Shown one piece after another: positions 45,298 through 53,327 of a DNA stretch of 64,000 bases; position 1 is the first letter of the stretch, and each line of letters begins with the position of its first letter. The notes under the pieces are model-generated. The model ran no database searches and was not told the DNA's origin. It saw only the letters and a program-made list of their open reading frames with translations. Source of the stretch: Neobacillus kokaensis (lineage in GTDB: Bacteria; Bacillota; Bacilli; Bacillales; Cytobacillaceae); NCBI RefSeq assembly GCF_014656545.1, contig NZ_BNDS01000007.1:110618-174617 (forward strand), in the 5' to 3' direction. A program made the translations under genes and the position numbers.

Positions 45298-46509
45298 CTA
45301 ACCTTTTAAACGTTTTTTACTGTAAACATACACAAAGAGCCAATTAAATAGTAAACCGGCCAGTAAGCAAAGCAATGCTACAGCGAATTCTCCTTTAATG
45401 GAAATAAGCAACGCGAAGATGACCGCCTCAACAGATAAAATAATCATAAGTAAAGAATGGAAAGCCTTTTGCTTCATTTGATCTGTTACGGGATAAAGGT
45501 CAGTCCAAAGCTTGTTTTGATGGTGATTCATAAGCGGAAGCAATTGAAACCCGGTTAAATATAAAAATAGCAGGCCAAGCACTATTTGCCCTAGGCCAAA
45601 AGAAATAAAATATATCGCCAGCGAACCGATCACCGTTAAGCGGATAAACAATCCCAAATAATCGGAGGAACGTAGAAAAGCCCGAGAAAATAAGTACATA
45701 TACGTTTGATCCTGCGAAAATTTTATTCGGCTAAGGAATAAATCTAAATACTTTCTTCTTCTCACTGTATCCTTAATATTTGGCACATCTGTAAACATGT
45801 TAGCCAGACGGTAAAAGGAAGCCATTCGTTTTTCTTCTTGGTCGATCAATACATCCCATTTCAAGCCCATCTTCTTTGTCCGTACGTAAAAATATTGGAA
45901 ATAAAGAAGCATAACAATCCCGATCACAAGCAGAATAATAAAATCGGCCTGTTTTAGCAGTAAAAAAGTAAATGTGAAATTGATAAAATAACGAACCAAC
46001 ATGTCCCATCTTTGCACAGACTGCTGGACAAAATATAATATCCGCCATTTAACAACAATATTCCAAACCTTTACTACTAACAGAGCTATCAAAAATGGCA
46101 AAAACAAACTAAAGCCGCTTGAACTTGCATGGGCATACATCGGCATCAGCACAGCAAATACCATTAAAAGTATGTATCCCTGAAATACCAAGCTCACCGT
46201 CCCAGAGCGCAGGAAATATCCATTTAATTTTTCCTCAACAGCAATTAAAAATACTTTATCTGCATCGAGCAAAAAATTATAAACAGGACTATAGGTAAGA
46301 AATAGACTAAGTATTACAGCCAAAATCGCTTCTGCCGGGAAATTTGCAGGAAGAGTCTCAATCCACTTCTGATAATAAAAGGCTGCGGTTCCGATTAGAA
46401 ATAACAACACGATGACAAGGTGTCCATTGAAAATATACCTTAAATACCTGCTTAAATCTTTAACTCGTCTCCCAGCACGATCTCTCCATAACTTCTTGTC
46501 ATCAAACAT
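45298..46509 (-). CDS. ecsB: ABC transporter permease EcsB
   Basis: A 403-aa membrane protein with several paired transmembrane segments, the permease partner of EcsA. Ecs affects exoprotein secretion, competence, sporulation and the RasP intramembrane protease in Bacillus; the substrate is unproved. It overlaps ecsA by 8 bases. The two end hydrophobic blocks (about 29-65 and 345-395) and several in the middle are visible. Confidence 0.93.
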   Translation of the reverse strand: MFDDKKLWRDRAGRRVKDLSRYLRYIFNGHLVIVLLFLIGTAAFYYQKWIETLPANFPAEAILAVILSLFLTYSPVYNFLLDADKVFLIAVEEKLNGYFLRSGTVSLVFQGYILLMVFAVLMPMYAHASSSGFSLFLPFLIALLVVKVWNIVVKWRILYFVQQSVQRWDMLVRYFINFTFTFLLLKQADFIILLVIGIVMLLYFQYFYVRTKKMGLKWDVLIDQEEKRMASFYRLANMFTDVPNIKDTVRRRKYLDLFLSRIKFSQDQTYMYLFSRAFLRSSDYLGLFIRLTVIGSLAIYFISFGLGQIVLGLLFLYLTGFQLLPLMNHHQNKLWTDLYPVTDQMKQKAFHSLLMIILSVEAVIFALLISIKGEFAVALLCLLAGLLFNWLFVYVYSKKRLKG

Positions 46510-47242
46510 ATTTTTCTTCCTTCGTCAATTGAATATATAAGTCATCAAGTGAGGCATTCGGCATGTTAAACTGCTCCCTTAGTTGTTGCAGCGTCCCTTT
46601 TGCTCTTATTTTTCCTTCATGAAGTATGACAAAGCGGTCGCAATATTTCTCCGCAGTTGCCAAAATATGCGTCGACATTAATATACCCGCTCCGTTTTCC
46701 TTCATTTTTTTCATTAAATCAAGAAGGGATTGGATGCCAAGCGGGTCGAGCCCGACAAATGGTTCATCGACAATATAAAGCGATGGCTGTACTAGAAAGG
46801 CACACATGATCATCACCTTTTGCTTCATCCCCTTTGAAAAATGCGCAGGAAACCAATTTAATCGCTTTTCCATCCGAAACTCCTCAAGCAATGGAGAAAC
46901 CCGTTCTTTATATGCTTCTTCCTCTAAGCCATAAGCCATAGCGGTTAAACGTAAATGCTCTTCTAATGTTAGCTCTTCATATAATACAGGGGTTTCCGGT
47001 ACAAACGTAAACATCCGACGATATGCTTCTTTATCATCTGTAAAGACCTTCCCGTTGATCTTTATGAATCCTTGATGTGGTTCCATTAATCCAATAATAT
47101 GTTTAATGGTCGTACTCTTTCCTGCTCCATTTAAGCCAATTAAGCCCACTAGTTCGTTTTCCTTTACGTCAAAGGAGATCTCTTTTAAAACGGGGTTTCT
47201 CGTATAGCCCCCAACAAGATTTTCAATTGATAATAAAGCCAT
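46502..47242 (-). CDS. ecsA: ABC transporter ATP-binding protein EcsA
   Basis: A 246-aa ATPase with Walker A GLNGAGKST, signature HFSKGMKQKVM (ABC signature variant of EcsA), Walker B LYIVDEPFVGLDP, and the H-loop in LMSTHIL. The ATG at 47242 has GGAAGG 9 bases before; an upstream TTG at 47248 has poorer spacing. Divergent from hit across about 600 bases, as in B. subtilis. Confidence 0.95.
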   Translation of the reverse strand: MALLSIENLVGGYTRNPVLKEISFDVKENELVGLIGLNGAGKSTTIKHIIGLMEPHQGFIKINGKVFTDDKEAYRRMFTFVPETPVLYEELTLEEHLRLTAMAYGLEEEAYKERVSPLLEEFRMEKRLNWFPAHFSKGMKQKVMIMCAFLVQPSLYIVDEPFVGLDPLGIQSLLDLMKKMKENGAGILMSTHILATAEKYCDRFVILHEGKIRAKGTLQQLREQFNMPNASLDDLYIQLTKEEKYV

Positions 47243-47367
47243 GTGCAACGTCCTTCCGTAGCATGATTATTGTTATTTTAACAAATTGTGGTTCATAAAA
47301 ATAGAAATTCACTTTTTAAAATTTATTTTGTATATAACCTTGTAAAACGGATATCATAATATTCGAA

Positions 47368-47690
47368 GGGGAAATTCACTTGATGAAGAAAATCATTTCA
47401 ATCCTTGAAATGAGGTGTCTACAAAAGACAATTTCCAATCAAACAAGCAAGCTTCACAAAACGTTTCATAACAAGGGGATGGTTGTATTGTACAATGTGC
47501 GAACAAACCATTATGAGTTCATATAACACCACTGGAGTTTTGGTAAATAAACTAAACAAATGAGGTGTTTATCGCAGACATCGTCCGTTTTTAAAGGTAA
47601 GGTAACCGATAAAAACAACTAGGGGATGGTCAGCTTGAACAATGATGTTTCTTTCTCAAAACACTAAATTGTCAAATGAGGTGTTTACCA
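47368..47690. repeat. Degenerate repeat units in the ecsA-hit intergenic region
   Basis: The 597-base gap 47243-47839 has no convincing gene. It holds three copies of AAATGAGGTGTYTA at 47408, 47558 and 47674, and two of AGGGGATGGT at 47474 and 47621. The distance between the two motifs is 66 and 63 bases, so the units are in the same triplet phase. The first copy opens a 38-codon frame (47410-47526, MRCLQKTISN...), the second a frame stopped by TAG just before GGG ATG, and the third stops after 10 codons. There is no ribosome site. They may be decayed duplicated small genes or a structured RNA. Confidence 0.6.
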
Positions 47691-47737
47691 AAGAACATTC
47701 CTAATTGAACGTCAAATTTGAAGCAGTTCCCCTTCGA

Positions 47738-47777
47738 GAGGGCGGGATTCCATGCGAATCCTGCTCTTTTCTTTTTT
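47738..47777 (+). terminator. Terminator-like hairpin upstream of hit
   Basis: 13-bp stem GAGGGCGGGATTC / GAATCCTGCTCTT (with G.U pairs, 5-base loop) followed by TTCTTTTTT, reading plus strand. It would end a plus-strand transcript through the repeat region before hit, or act as an attenuator of hit. Confidence 0.65.
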
Positions 47778-47839
47778 ATCTTCCTATTATATGGTAGAAT
47801 AATTCAAACTATTTATATAAAGAAAGGCTGTGTGAATCA

Positions 47840-48262
47840 ATGAGTAATTGTATTTTTTGTAAAATTGTTAACGGCGAAATTCCCGCTGCAAAGGTGTTTG
47901 AAGATGAACATGTCGTAGCATTTATGGATATCAGCCAAGTGACAAAAGGGCATACACTTGTGATTCCAAAGGTACATAAGGAAAACCTTTATGAGTTAAC
48001 CCCTGAAATTGCCGGAAATATTTTTAAAGCGGTACCTGCGATTGCCAATGCTTTAAAAACAGAATTCGAACCAGCCGGTTTAAACATCGTTAATAATAAT
48101 GGTGAACAAGCAGGACAAACCGTGTTTCATTTCCACATTCATTTGATTCCCCGCTACGGGAAGGGTGACGGGTTTGGAGCTGTTTGGAAAAATAATCAAA
48201 ACGATTATACTCCACAAATGTTAACCGATATGGCAACAGGAATTGCCAAACATCTCCAATAA
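47840..48262 (+). CDS. hit: HIT-family nucleotide-binding hydrolase
   Basis: A 140-aa HIT protein with CIFCKIVNGEIP at the N-terminus (including a CxxC zinc pair) and the histidine triad HFHIHLIPR (HxHxHxx) near residue 98. HIT (HinT-like) proteins hydrolyse nucleoside phosphoramidates. AAGAAAGG precedes the ATG. The TAGAAT at about 47794 may be its -10 element. Confidence 0.95.
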   Translation: MSNCIFCKIVNGEIPAAKVFEDEHVVAFMDISQVTKGHTLVIPKVHKENLYELTPEIAGNIFKAVPAIANALKTEFEPAGLNIVNNNGEQAGQTVFHFHIHLIPRYGKGDGFGAVWKNNQNDYTPQMLTDMATGIAKHLQ

Positions 48263-48304
48263 TTTTCTGAAAATTATATCTTTATTAATATTATATTAAT
48301 ATGC

Positions 48305-48310
48305 TATAAT
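48305..48310 (+). promoter_or_regulatory. trpP: Promoter (-10) of trpP
   Basis: Extended -10 TGCTATAAT (TATAAT at 48305-48310) 43 bases after the hit stop, with a weak -35 TTATTA 17 bases upstream. The start near 48317 gives a leader of about 74 bases that contains a CTGCAG-flanked hairpin (48319-48356) and the NAG triplet array. Confidence 0.6.
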
Positions 48311-48360
48311 GGGAATAAGTTTTTTGCTGCAGGCAATTAGGGCACTGCAGGAAAAACATT

Positions 48361-48388
48361 TAGTTTAGAAAAGCAGAGGAGAGATGAG
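48361..48388 (+). promoter_or_regulatory. trpP: TRAP-binding site over the trpP ribosome site
   Basis: Six NAG triplets with exactly 2-base spacers, every 5 bases: TAG 48361, TAG 48366, AAG 48371, GAG 48376, GAG 48381, GAG 48386. They cover the ribosome site up to the ATG. Tryptophan-loaded TRAP (MtrB) binds such arrays, and B. subtilis trpP is repressed this way. The mtrB gene is not in this window. Confidence 0.85.
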
Positions 48389-48390
48389 AA

Positions 48391-48918
48391 ATGAATACGA
48401 AAAACCTTGTCATTTTAGCACTATTAGCGGGGATTGGGGTTGTTTTGCATACAGTAATGCCAAGCTTCTTTGGAATAAAGCCAGATATGATGCTGGCCAT
48501 GATGTTTTTAGGCATTGTATTAATTCCGGAAATTAAAAGCGTACTGCTTCTGGCTATTGTAACTGGTGTATTATCTGGTTTAACTACCGGCTTCCCTGGC
48601 GGTCAAATTCCTAATATGATCGATAAACCTATAACAGCTTTAGTCTTTTTCGGTTTATTTTTAATTTTAAACAAATACCGTAATTCCGTCATTAGTGTTG
48701 CTGTTTTAACTGCAGTGGGAACACTTATTTCAGGCACGGTCTTTTTGACAGCAGCATATTTAATCGTAGGCTTGCCAAGCTCTTTTGCGGTCCTTTTCGC
48801 TGCTGGAGTTTTACCAGCTATAGCTATTAATGCTGCTGTAATGGTTATTGTGTATCCAATTGCACAATCAATCTTCAAAAGAACGAAAATTTCATCTGCT
48901 TCCGTCATCCAAAAATAA
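48391..48918 (+). CDS. trpP: Tryptophan transporter TrpP
   Basis: A 175-aa integral membrane protein with five or six transmembrane segments, matching TrpP (YhaG), the probable S-component-type tryptophan permease. Typical parts are FFGIKPDMMLAMMF, LSGLTTGFPGGQIPNMIDKP and the hydrophobic C-terminal half. TRAP triplets overlap its ribosome site, which supports the identity. Followed by a strong terminator. Confidence 0.92.
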   Translation: MNTKNLVILALLAGIGVVLHTVMPSFFGIKPDMMLAMMFLGIVLIPEIKSVLLLAIVTGVLSGLTTGFPGGQIPNMIDKPITALVFFGLFLILNKYRNSVISVAVLTAVGTLISGTVFLTAAYLIVGLPSSFAVLFAAGVLPAIAINAAVMVIVYPIAQSIFKRTKISSASVIQK

Positions 48919-48933
48919 TGACCGGAGGCCGCT

Positions 48934-48966
48934 AAGAAAAGAACCCTTCAAGGGTTCTTTTCTTAA
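48934..48966. terminator. Bidirectional terminator after trpP
   Basis: 14-bp stem AAGAAAAGAACCCT / AGGGTTCTTTTCTT with a 3-base loop, between trpP and the convergent 63-aa membrane gene. Confidence 0.88.
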
Positions 48967-48979
48967 ATATAGAATAAGA

Positions 48980-49171
48980 CTACATGAAGTAAGAAAACAT
49001 GAAGGCGATAAGCAGGAACATTCCTCCGCCTCCCGCTAACACTATGGCCCTGCTTTTTAATACTTGTTTAGGCGGGTATACACCCGGTTTTTTTAAAGCA
49101 AAAAAATATTTAGCGGATCCTAAAAAAAGAATGACACAAATAATAAATAAAATCATAATGAAAATTTTCAT
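48980..49171 (-). CDS. Small two-helix membrane protein (63 aa)
   Basis: ATG at 49171 follows AAGGGGGGCCTTG. The 63-aa product has two transmembrane segments (about 2-19 and 42-62) with a basic loop (FFALKKPGVYPPKQVLKSRA) between them. It is convergent with trpP and shares its terminator. Family not recognised; overlapping plus-strand frames here have no ribosome sites. Confidence 0.72.
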   Translation of the reverse strand: MKIFIMILFIICVILFLGSAKYFFALKKPGVYPPKQVLKSRAIVLAGGGGMFLLIAFMFSYFM

Positions 49172-49427
49172 CAAGGCCCCCCTTGCTAGGAATCAGAATT
49201 CCTGTATTGCTGTAACTAATTATATGTTTTAACGTCCTAACCTATGAACAAGGTGACGTTTAATCAAGAATGATATGAGGCTAAAATCGCTCACATTATA
49301 TTAATCTTTTAAATTCAATATAAAAAATGCATCAATTTCTAAAAATTTTGTTAATTAATATCTTTATTAATTTTTATTTTATTGGCATAATGATAGTAGA
49401 GAAATAAAAAAGTAGGTGACAATGGGG

Positions 49428-50003
49428 ATGACAGAGAAACAATATTCGATGAAGGAAGCGATGCTTTTTAGTCAAAGAATGGCACAATTAAGTAAAGCTT
49501 TATGGAAATCTATTGAAAAAGATTGGCAGCAATGGATTAAACCTTTTGATTTAAACATCAACGAACACCACATTCTTTGGATTGCCTTTCATTTGAATGG
49601 TGCTTCCATTTCGGATGTAGCAAAGTTTGGGGTGATGCATGTATCCACAGCTTTTAATTTTTCAAAAAAATTAGAAGAAAGAGGCTTGCTGAAATTTTCG
49701 AAAAAGGAAAATGACAAGCGAAATACTTATATTCAACTTACCCCGCAAGGAGAAGAAATTCTGTTGCAGCTAATGGAGACATATAAACCAGATGAATATG
49801 CTGTCTTTTCCGGCGCTTTGCCTCTTAGAGAATTGTATGGGAAGTTTCCTGAAATCATTGAAATGATGGCAATTGTCCGAAATATTTATGGGGACGATTT
49901 TATGGAAATTTTTGAGCGCTGCTTCAATAACATTGAAGGGAAATTCGTTGAAGAGGACGGAACGCTTAAAAAACACAAAAAAACGGAACAGGGACTAATC
50001 TAG
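49428..50003 (+). CDS. hpr: Transition-state regulator Hpr (ScoC)
   Basis: A 191-aa MarR-type winged-helix repressor that represses extracellular proteases and other post-exponential genes. The near-invariant stretch [20 protein letters not shown] and the DNA-binding part [20 protein letters not shown] are clear. Three start codons are possible; ATG at 49428 is preferred for spacing from AGGTGAC and for fit to Hpr. The C-terminal tail is shorter than in B. subtilis (203 aa). Confidence 0.94.
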   Translation: MTEKQYSMKEAMLFSQRMAQLSKALWKSIEKDWQQWIKPFDLNINEHHILWIAFHLNGASISDVAKFGVMHVSTAFNFSKKLEERGLLKFSKKENDKRNTYIQLTPQGEEILLQLMETYKPDEYAVFSGALPLRELYGKFPEIIEMMAIVRNIYGDDFMEIFERCFNNIEGKFVEEDGTLKKHKKTEQGLI

Positions 50004-50012
50004 GTAAGATAC

Positions 50013-50357
50013 TTATAAGTATTTGGAAAATTCCTGAAAAAGAGGCTCATATAGCTTCTGTGTTAAACAGGCCTTTGTAACATGATGAAGCTCCAGTCCA
50101 TCTGGCAAGGCAGCTACAAATTCGACAAGAAGCGGATAGAAATAAACAAACCCTTCCGCTTTTTGTTTCTCTAATTTAAGACTAAGTTCGTCACATAGGT
50201 CAAAAAACGTTTCCATTTCCTGTTTGGATTTACCGTTTTCAACGATTAACCGATAAAAATCCAAATTAGGATTTTGAATTAGCTTTAATAATAGCCCCTG
50301 ATGAAATTCAAGCAGCTGAATTTTTTCCATTAGTATTTGGATATTATTTTCACACAT
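50013..50357 (-). CDS. yhaI: YhaI family protein (DUF1878)
   Basis: A 114-aa soluble helical protein (MCENNIQILMEKIQLLEFHQGLLLKLI) matching YhaI of B. subtilis in length (113 aa) and position next to hpr. The ATG at 50357 follows AGAGGGATTGGG; the longer reading to 50399 lacks a site. Function unknown. It is convergent with hpr, with 9 bases between stops and no strong terminator. Confidence 0.82.
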   Translation of the reverse strand: MCENNIQILMEKIQLLEFHQGLLLKLIQNPNLDFYRLIVENGKSKQEMETFFDLCDELSLKLEKQKAEGFVYFYPLLVEFVAALPDGLELHHVTKACLTQKLYEPLFQEFSKYL

Positions 50358-50551
50358 CCCAATCCCTCTTTTCCAAACATCTTGTCCCCTTATTTTCATT
50401 ATTTACTAAGTTTGAACTGGGGTAAACCTAAATGCTTTACAATTTTGCCTTTACAGGTAAAAAGTCTACTAGTCTTCAAATTTTTGTGACTATCTTTTTC
50501 ACGTAATATTTGGTATCTTAAAAAGGATAACACGTCATGAGGAGGGAATCC

Positions 50552-50734
50552 ATGATGATCTCCATATTTATTGTCTTTGCCATTTTCATCTTATTTTATG
50601 TAAATAAAATGACCAGTTCATTATGTATTCAAAAAGAAATTCCAGAAGAACGCCAGCATAAGGTCTTTCGTACCATTAATGTTCTAATCACAATTCTTTT
50701 GATTTCTTCGTATTTGGAAATTTTATATACATAA
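50552..50734 (+). CDS. Small membrane protein (60 aa)
   Basis: ATG at 50552 follows GAGGAGGGAATCC. The 60-aa product has two hydrophobic segments (about 2-17 and 41-57) around a charged loop (QKEIPEERQHKVFR). It ends with a good terminator (50775-50803). Family not recognised. Confidence 0.7.
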   Translation: MMISIFIVFAIFILFYVNKMTSSLCIQKEIPEERQHKVFRTINVLITILLISSYLEILYT

Positions 50735-50774
50735 TTCACCCTGACTGACTTTTGGGTAAATTCAAAAAAAATAC

Positions 50775-50803
50775 AAGCGATGAGGAAAACTCATCGCTTT
50801 TTT
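50775..50803. terminator. Bidirectional terminator
   Basis: 10-bp stem AAGCGATGAG / CTCATCGCTT with a 5-base loop and T6, between the 60-aa membrane gene and the convergent YjcZ-like gene. Confidence 0.85.
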
Positions 50804-50806
50804 ACT

Positions 50807-50899
50807 TTACCAAACCCAAGCTGCACCAACGATAATCAATAGGATGAAAAGGACTACGATTAACGCAAAGCCTCCACCGTAACCAGCTGCACCACTCAT
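50807..50899 (-). CDS. YjcZ-family sporulation protein (30 aa)
   Basis: A 30-codon frame with a near-perfect AAAAGGAGGTTATAAA site. The product starts MSGAAGYGGGFALIVVLFIL and ends GAAWVW: a Gly/Tyr-rich head followed by a hydrophobic helix, the pattern of the YjcZ/SscA family of tiny spore proteins. Conserved in spore formers and easily missed because of size. Confidence 0.88.
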   Translation of the reverse strand: MSGAAGYGGGFALIVVLFILLIIVGAAWVW

Positions 50900-51038
50900 T
50901 TTATAACCTCCTTTTTTCTTTTCTAAGATATACTATTCAATCGGTCCCCATTTCGATTAGGCACTTTCCTTATTTTTAATGGAAAAGTCATTCATACTTT
51001 TTTAACATTTATAAGCGCCCAATTTAATGGTTTATTTT

Positions 51039-51066
51039 TTGCAGTGCTTACCATTTATGTTATAGT
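51039..51066 (+). promoter_or_regulatory. prsA: Sigma-A promoter of prsA
   Basis: -35 TTGCAG (51039-51044), 16-base spacer, -10 TATAGT (51061-51066) with an upstream TATG extension. It lies 54 bases before the prsA start. Confidence 0.65.
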
Positions 51067-51119
51067 AAAGGATATGGACAATCGCCCATAAGAATTTACA
51101 ATTTAGGAGAGATTTCAAC

Positions 51120-51995
51120 ATGAAAAAATGGATATTAGCCTTATCTTTGGCTGGAGGGGTACTTGCATTAAGTGCATGTAACCAAACCGGTTCTGAAACG
51201 ATAGCTGAAAGTAAAGCAGGAGATGTAACACAAGAGGAACTTTATAATGCCATGAAGGAAAAAGTAGGAGATCAAGCACTGCAGCAGCTTGTCTATGAAA
51301 AAGTTCTTTCAAAGAAATATAAAGTAACGGATAAGGATGTCGACGAGAAAATTAAGCAATTGAAAAAAGATCTTGGCACCAACTTTGAAACTGCCCTAGC
51401 GCAATACGGATACAAAAGTGAAGAAGATCTAAAGAGCACTTTAAAGCTGGGCATGCTGCAAGAAAAAGCTGCGATGAAAGACATTAAAGTAACCGACAAA
51501 GAATTAAAGGATTACTATGATAACTATAAACCTGAAATTAAGGTTCGTCATATCCTCGTCAAGGATGAAAAGACGGCTAACGATGTAAAGAAACAGCTAG
51601 AATCTGGCAAAAAATTTGAAGATGTTGCGAAAAAAGAGTCAACAGATACGGTTTCTGCCCAAAATGGCGGTGATTTAGGCGTCATTAACAACCAAAACGC
51701 TGCGCAATATGACAAAGACTTTATTAAAGCAGCATATGGCCTAAAAGTTAACGATATCAGTGCGCCTGTTAAAACACAATTTGGCTACCACATCATTCAA
51801 GTAACAGAAAAGGCTGAGAAAAAGCCTTATGATGAAATGAAAAAAGAGATTGAATATGATGTAAAATCCTCTAAATTAACAAATGAAGACATTAGTAAGG
51901 CGATGGAGCGGGAAATTAAGGATGCAAATGTAAAAATTTCAGATAAAGATTTAAAGGATGCCTTAAAACCACAAACTCCTCCTGCCGGTCAATAA
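51120..51995 (+). CDS. prsA: Foldase lipoprotein PrsA
   Basis: A 291-aa lipoprotein peptidyl-prolyl isomerase that folds exported proteins at the membrane-wall interface. The lipobox LSAC has its cysteine at residue 20. The parvulin domain spans about residues 134-225 (VRHILVKDEKTA, NGGDLGVI, TQFGYHIIQV), flanked by helical N- and C-terminal segments. The ATG follows TTAGGAGAG. Ends with a hairpin at 52003-52030. Confidence 0.96.
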   Translation: MKKWILALSLAGGVLALSACNQTGSETIAESKAGDVTQEELYNAMKEKVGDQALQQLVYEKVLSKKYKVTDKDVDEKIKQLKKDLGTNFETALAQYGYKSEEDLKSTLKLGMLQEKAAMKDIKVTDKELKDYYDNYKPEIKVRHILVKDEKTANDVKKQLESGKKFEDVAKKESTDTVSAQNGGDLGVINNQNAAQYDKDFIKAAYGLKVNDISAPVKTQFGYHIIQVTEKAEKKPYDEMKKEIEYDVKSSKLTNEDISKAMEREIKDANVKISDKDLKDALKPQTPPAGQ

Positions 51996-52002
51996 GTATG
52001 AT

Positions 52003-52030
52003 GAAAGCGCCCATTGAAATGGGCGCTTTC
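52003..52030. terminator. Hairpin between prsA and yhaL
   Basis: 12-bp stem GAAAGCGCCCAT / ATGGGCGCTTTC with a 4-base loop. Strong stem but no proper U tract on either side (ACTATTTA). Confidence 0.7.
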
Positions 52031-52038
52031 ACTATTTA

Positions 52039-52227
52039 TTATTCACCAGTTACCTTTAGGTCTTGCCTCTCTTCTTTTTCTCTTTCTAACCGTTTCATGT
52101 AGATTTCACCTTCACGCTCGATGTTCTCCATTTCAAGCTGCCGTTCTTCCCTGCCAGTTTTAATAGCCATTAGGGCGCTTATTACAATACCAACCACAAC
52201 TGCATATATCCAAATCGGAATCGTCAA
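52039..52227 (-). CDS. yhaL: Sporulation protein YhaL
   Basis: A 62-aa protein with one N-terminal transmembrane helix (IPIWIYAVVVGIVISALMAI) and a charged coiled-coil tail (REERQLEMENIEREGEIYMK). This fits YhaL, a small sporulation protein next to prsA in B. subtilis. A TTG start at 52227 is preferred, 8 bases after TAAGGGGG; a GTG at 52257 lacks a site. Confidence 0.78.
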   Translation of the reverse strand: MTIPIWIYAVVVGIVISALMAIKTGREERQLEMENIEREGEIYMKRLEREKEERQDLKVTGE

Positions 52228-52296
52228 CTTCTTTTCCCCCTTATAGTGGTTGTCCACATCTTGATATCATAATATGCTTAAAAAAAGTAAATATGT

Positions 52297-52334
52297 CAAA
52301 AAAAAAAAGAGACAACCAGAAAAGGTCATCTCTA
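52297..52334 (-). terminator. Terminator of yhaM
   Basis: Minus-strand stem with AGAGA / TCTCT and inner ACC / GGT pairs, followed by an 11-base T run (A run at 52297-52307). Confidence 0.65.
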
Positions 52335-53276
52335 TTTATGAAATAATGGTTTGTAAAATGAACGGTTGTCCAAGGCAAATATTCGTTCCGTAAATTCGCC
52401 TGGTTTGACTCTTTCTAACGCGCGATCCAGCATGTTCATTTTTGCATCTAGATTATCAATATAATGAAGAATTTCTGCTTCCTTGATTAAAGGCGGTTTC
52501 GGACTTCCCCATTCTGCTTTCCCGTGATGGCTGAGTACGAGATGCTGAAGAATTAACACTTCTTCTCCGGAAATCCCTAATTCCTCTGCTGCTTTACCAA
52601 TTTCATTAATCATAATAGTAATATGTCCTAGCAAATTTCCCTCTAATGTATAGACTGTGGAAATCGGTCCAGATAGTTCCATTACCTTTCCCATATCATG
52701 GAGGATGATTCCTGCGTAAAGCAGGTCCTTATCCAGGGTTGGATATAGCCCTGAGATTGCCTTCGCCAGGTCAAGCATGCTGACAACATGATAGGCGAGC
52801 CCTGAAACGAACTCATGATGGTTTTTGGTTGCAGCTGGGTACTCCAAGAATGCATTTTGGTGTTTCTTGATTAAATGACGGGTAATTCTCTGGATGTTCG
52901 GATTCTTCATTTCAAAGATATACTGTGTCAGTTTGCTGACCATCTCTTCTTGACTTAGCGGAGCGGTCTCAAGGAAATCCTCCAGCTTAACGCCATCCAT
53001 CGGACCTGACTTGCGAATTTGGCGGATCTTTAACTGGCTCTTTCCTCGGTAGTTTTGGACATCACCGATGATTTTTACAATATTCTGGGCCGCATACAGC
53101 TTTTCTTCTTCTTCTCCTACATCCCAAAGCTTCGCTTCTATATCGCCGCTTTTGTCTTGCAGAATCAACGTTAAGAATGGTTTCCCATTGCTGGCAATCC
53201 CCTTTGTTGAACTCTTAATTAAGAAAAACAATTCAATTTGTTCCCCGACTTCATGATACATAATCCCTTTTGCCAA
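52332..53276 (-). CDS. yhaM: 3'-5' exoribonuclease YhaM
   Basis: A 314-aa exonuclease with an N-terminal OB-fold (about residues 10-95) and a C-terminal HD domain ([38 protein letters not shown]). It degrades RNA and DNA from the 3' end. A TTG start at 53276 ([15 protein letters not shown]) gives the same length as B. subtilis YhaM (314 aa); the GTG at 53285 is closer to the AAAGGGC site than expected. Confidence 0.94.
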   Translation of the reverse strand: MAKGIMYHEVGEQIELFFLIKSSTKGIASNGKPFLTLILQDKSGDIEAKLWDVGEEEEKLYAAQNIVKIIGDVQNYRGKSQLKIRQIRKSGPMDGVKLEDFLETAPLSQEEMVSKLTQYIFEMKNPNIQRITRHLIKKHQNAFLEYPAATKNHHEFVSGLAYHVVSMLDLAKAISGLYPTLDKDLLYAGIILHDMGKVMELSGPISTVYTLEGNLLGHITIMINEIGKAAEELGISGEEVLILQHLVLSHHGKAEWGSPKPPLIKEAEILHYIDNLDAKMNMLDRALERVKPGEFTERIFALDNRSFYKPLFHK

Positions 53277-53327
53277 CCTGATCACGCCCTTTCACATATT
53301 TAAAGTATAACATATTCATCTATCAGC

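Noticed and set aside
47410..47526. 38-codon frame between ecsA and hit as a gene
   Set aside because: No ribosome site and the neighbouring copies are broken by stops, so it is kept only as part of the repeat region.
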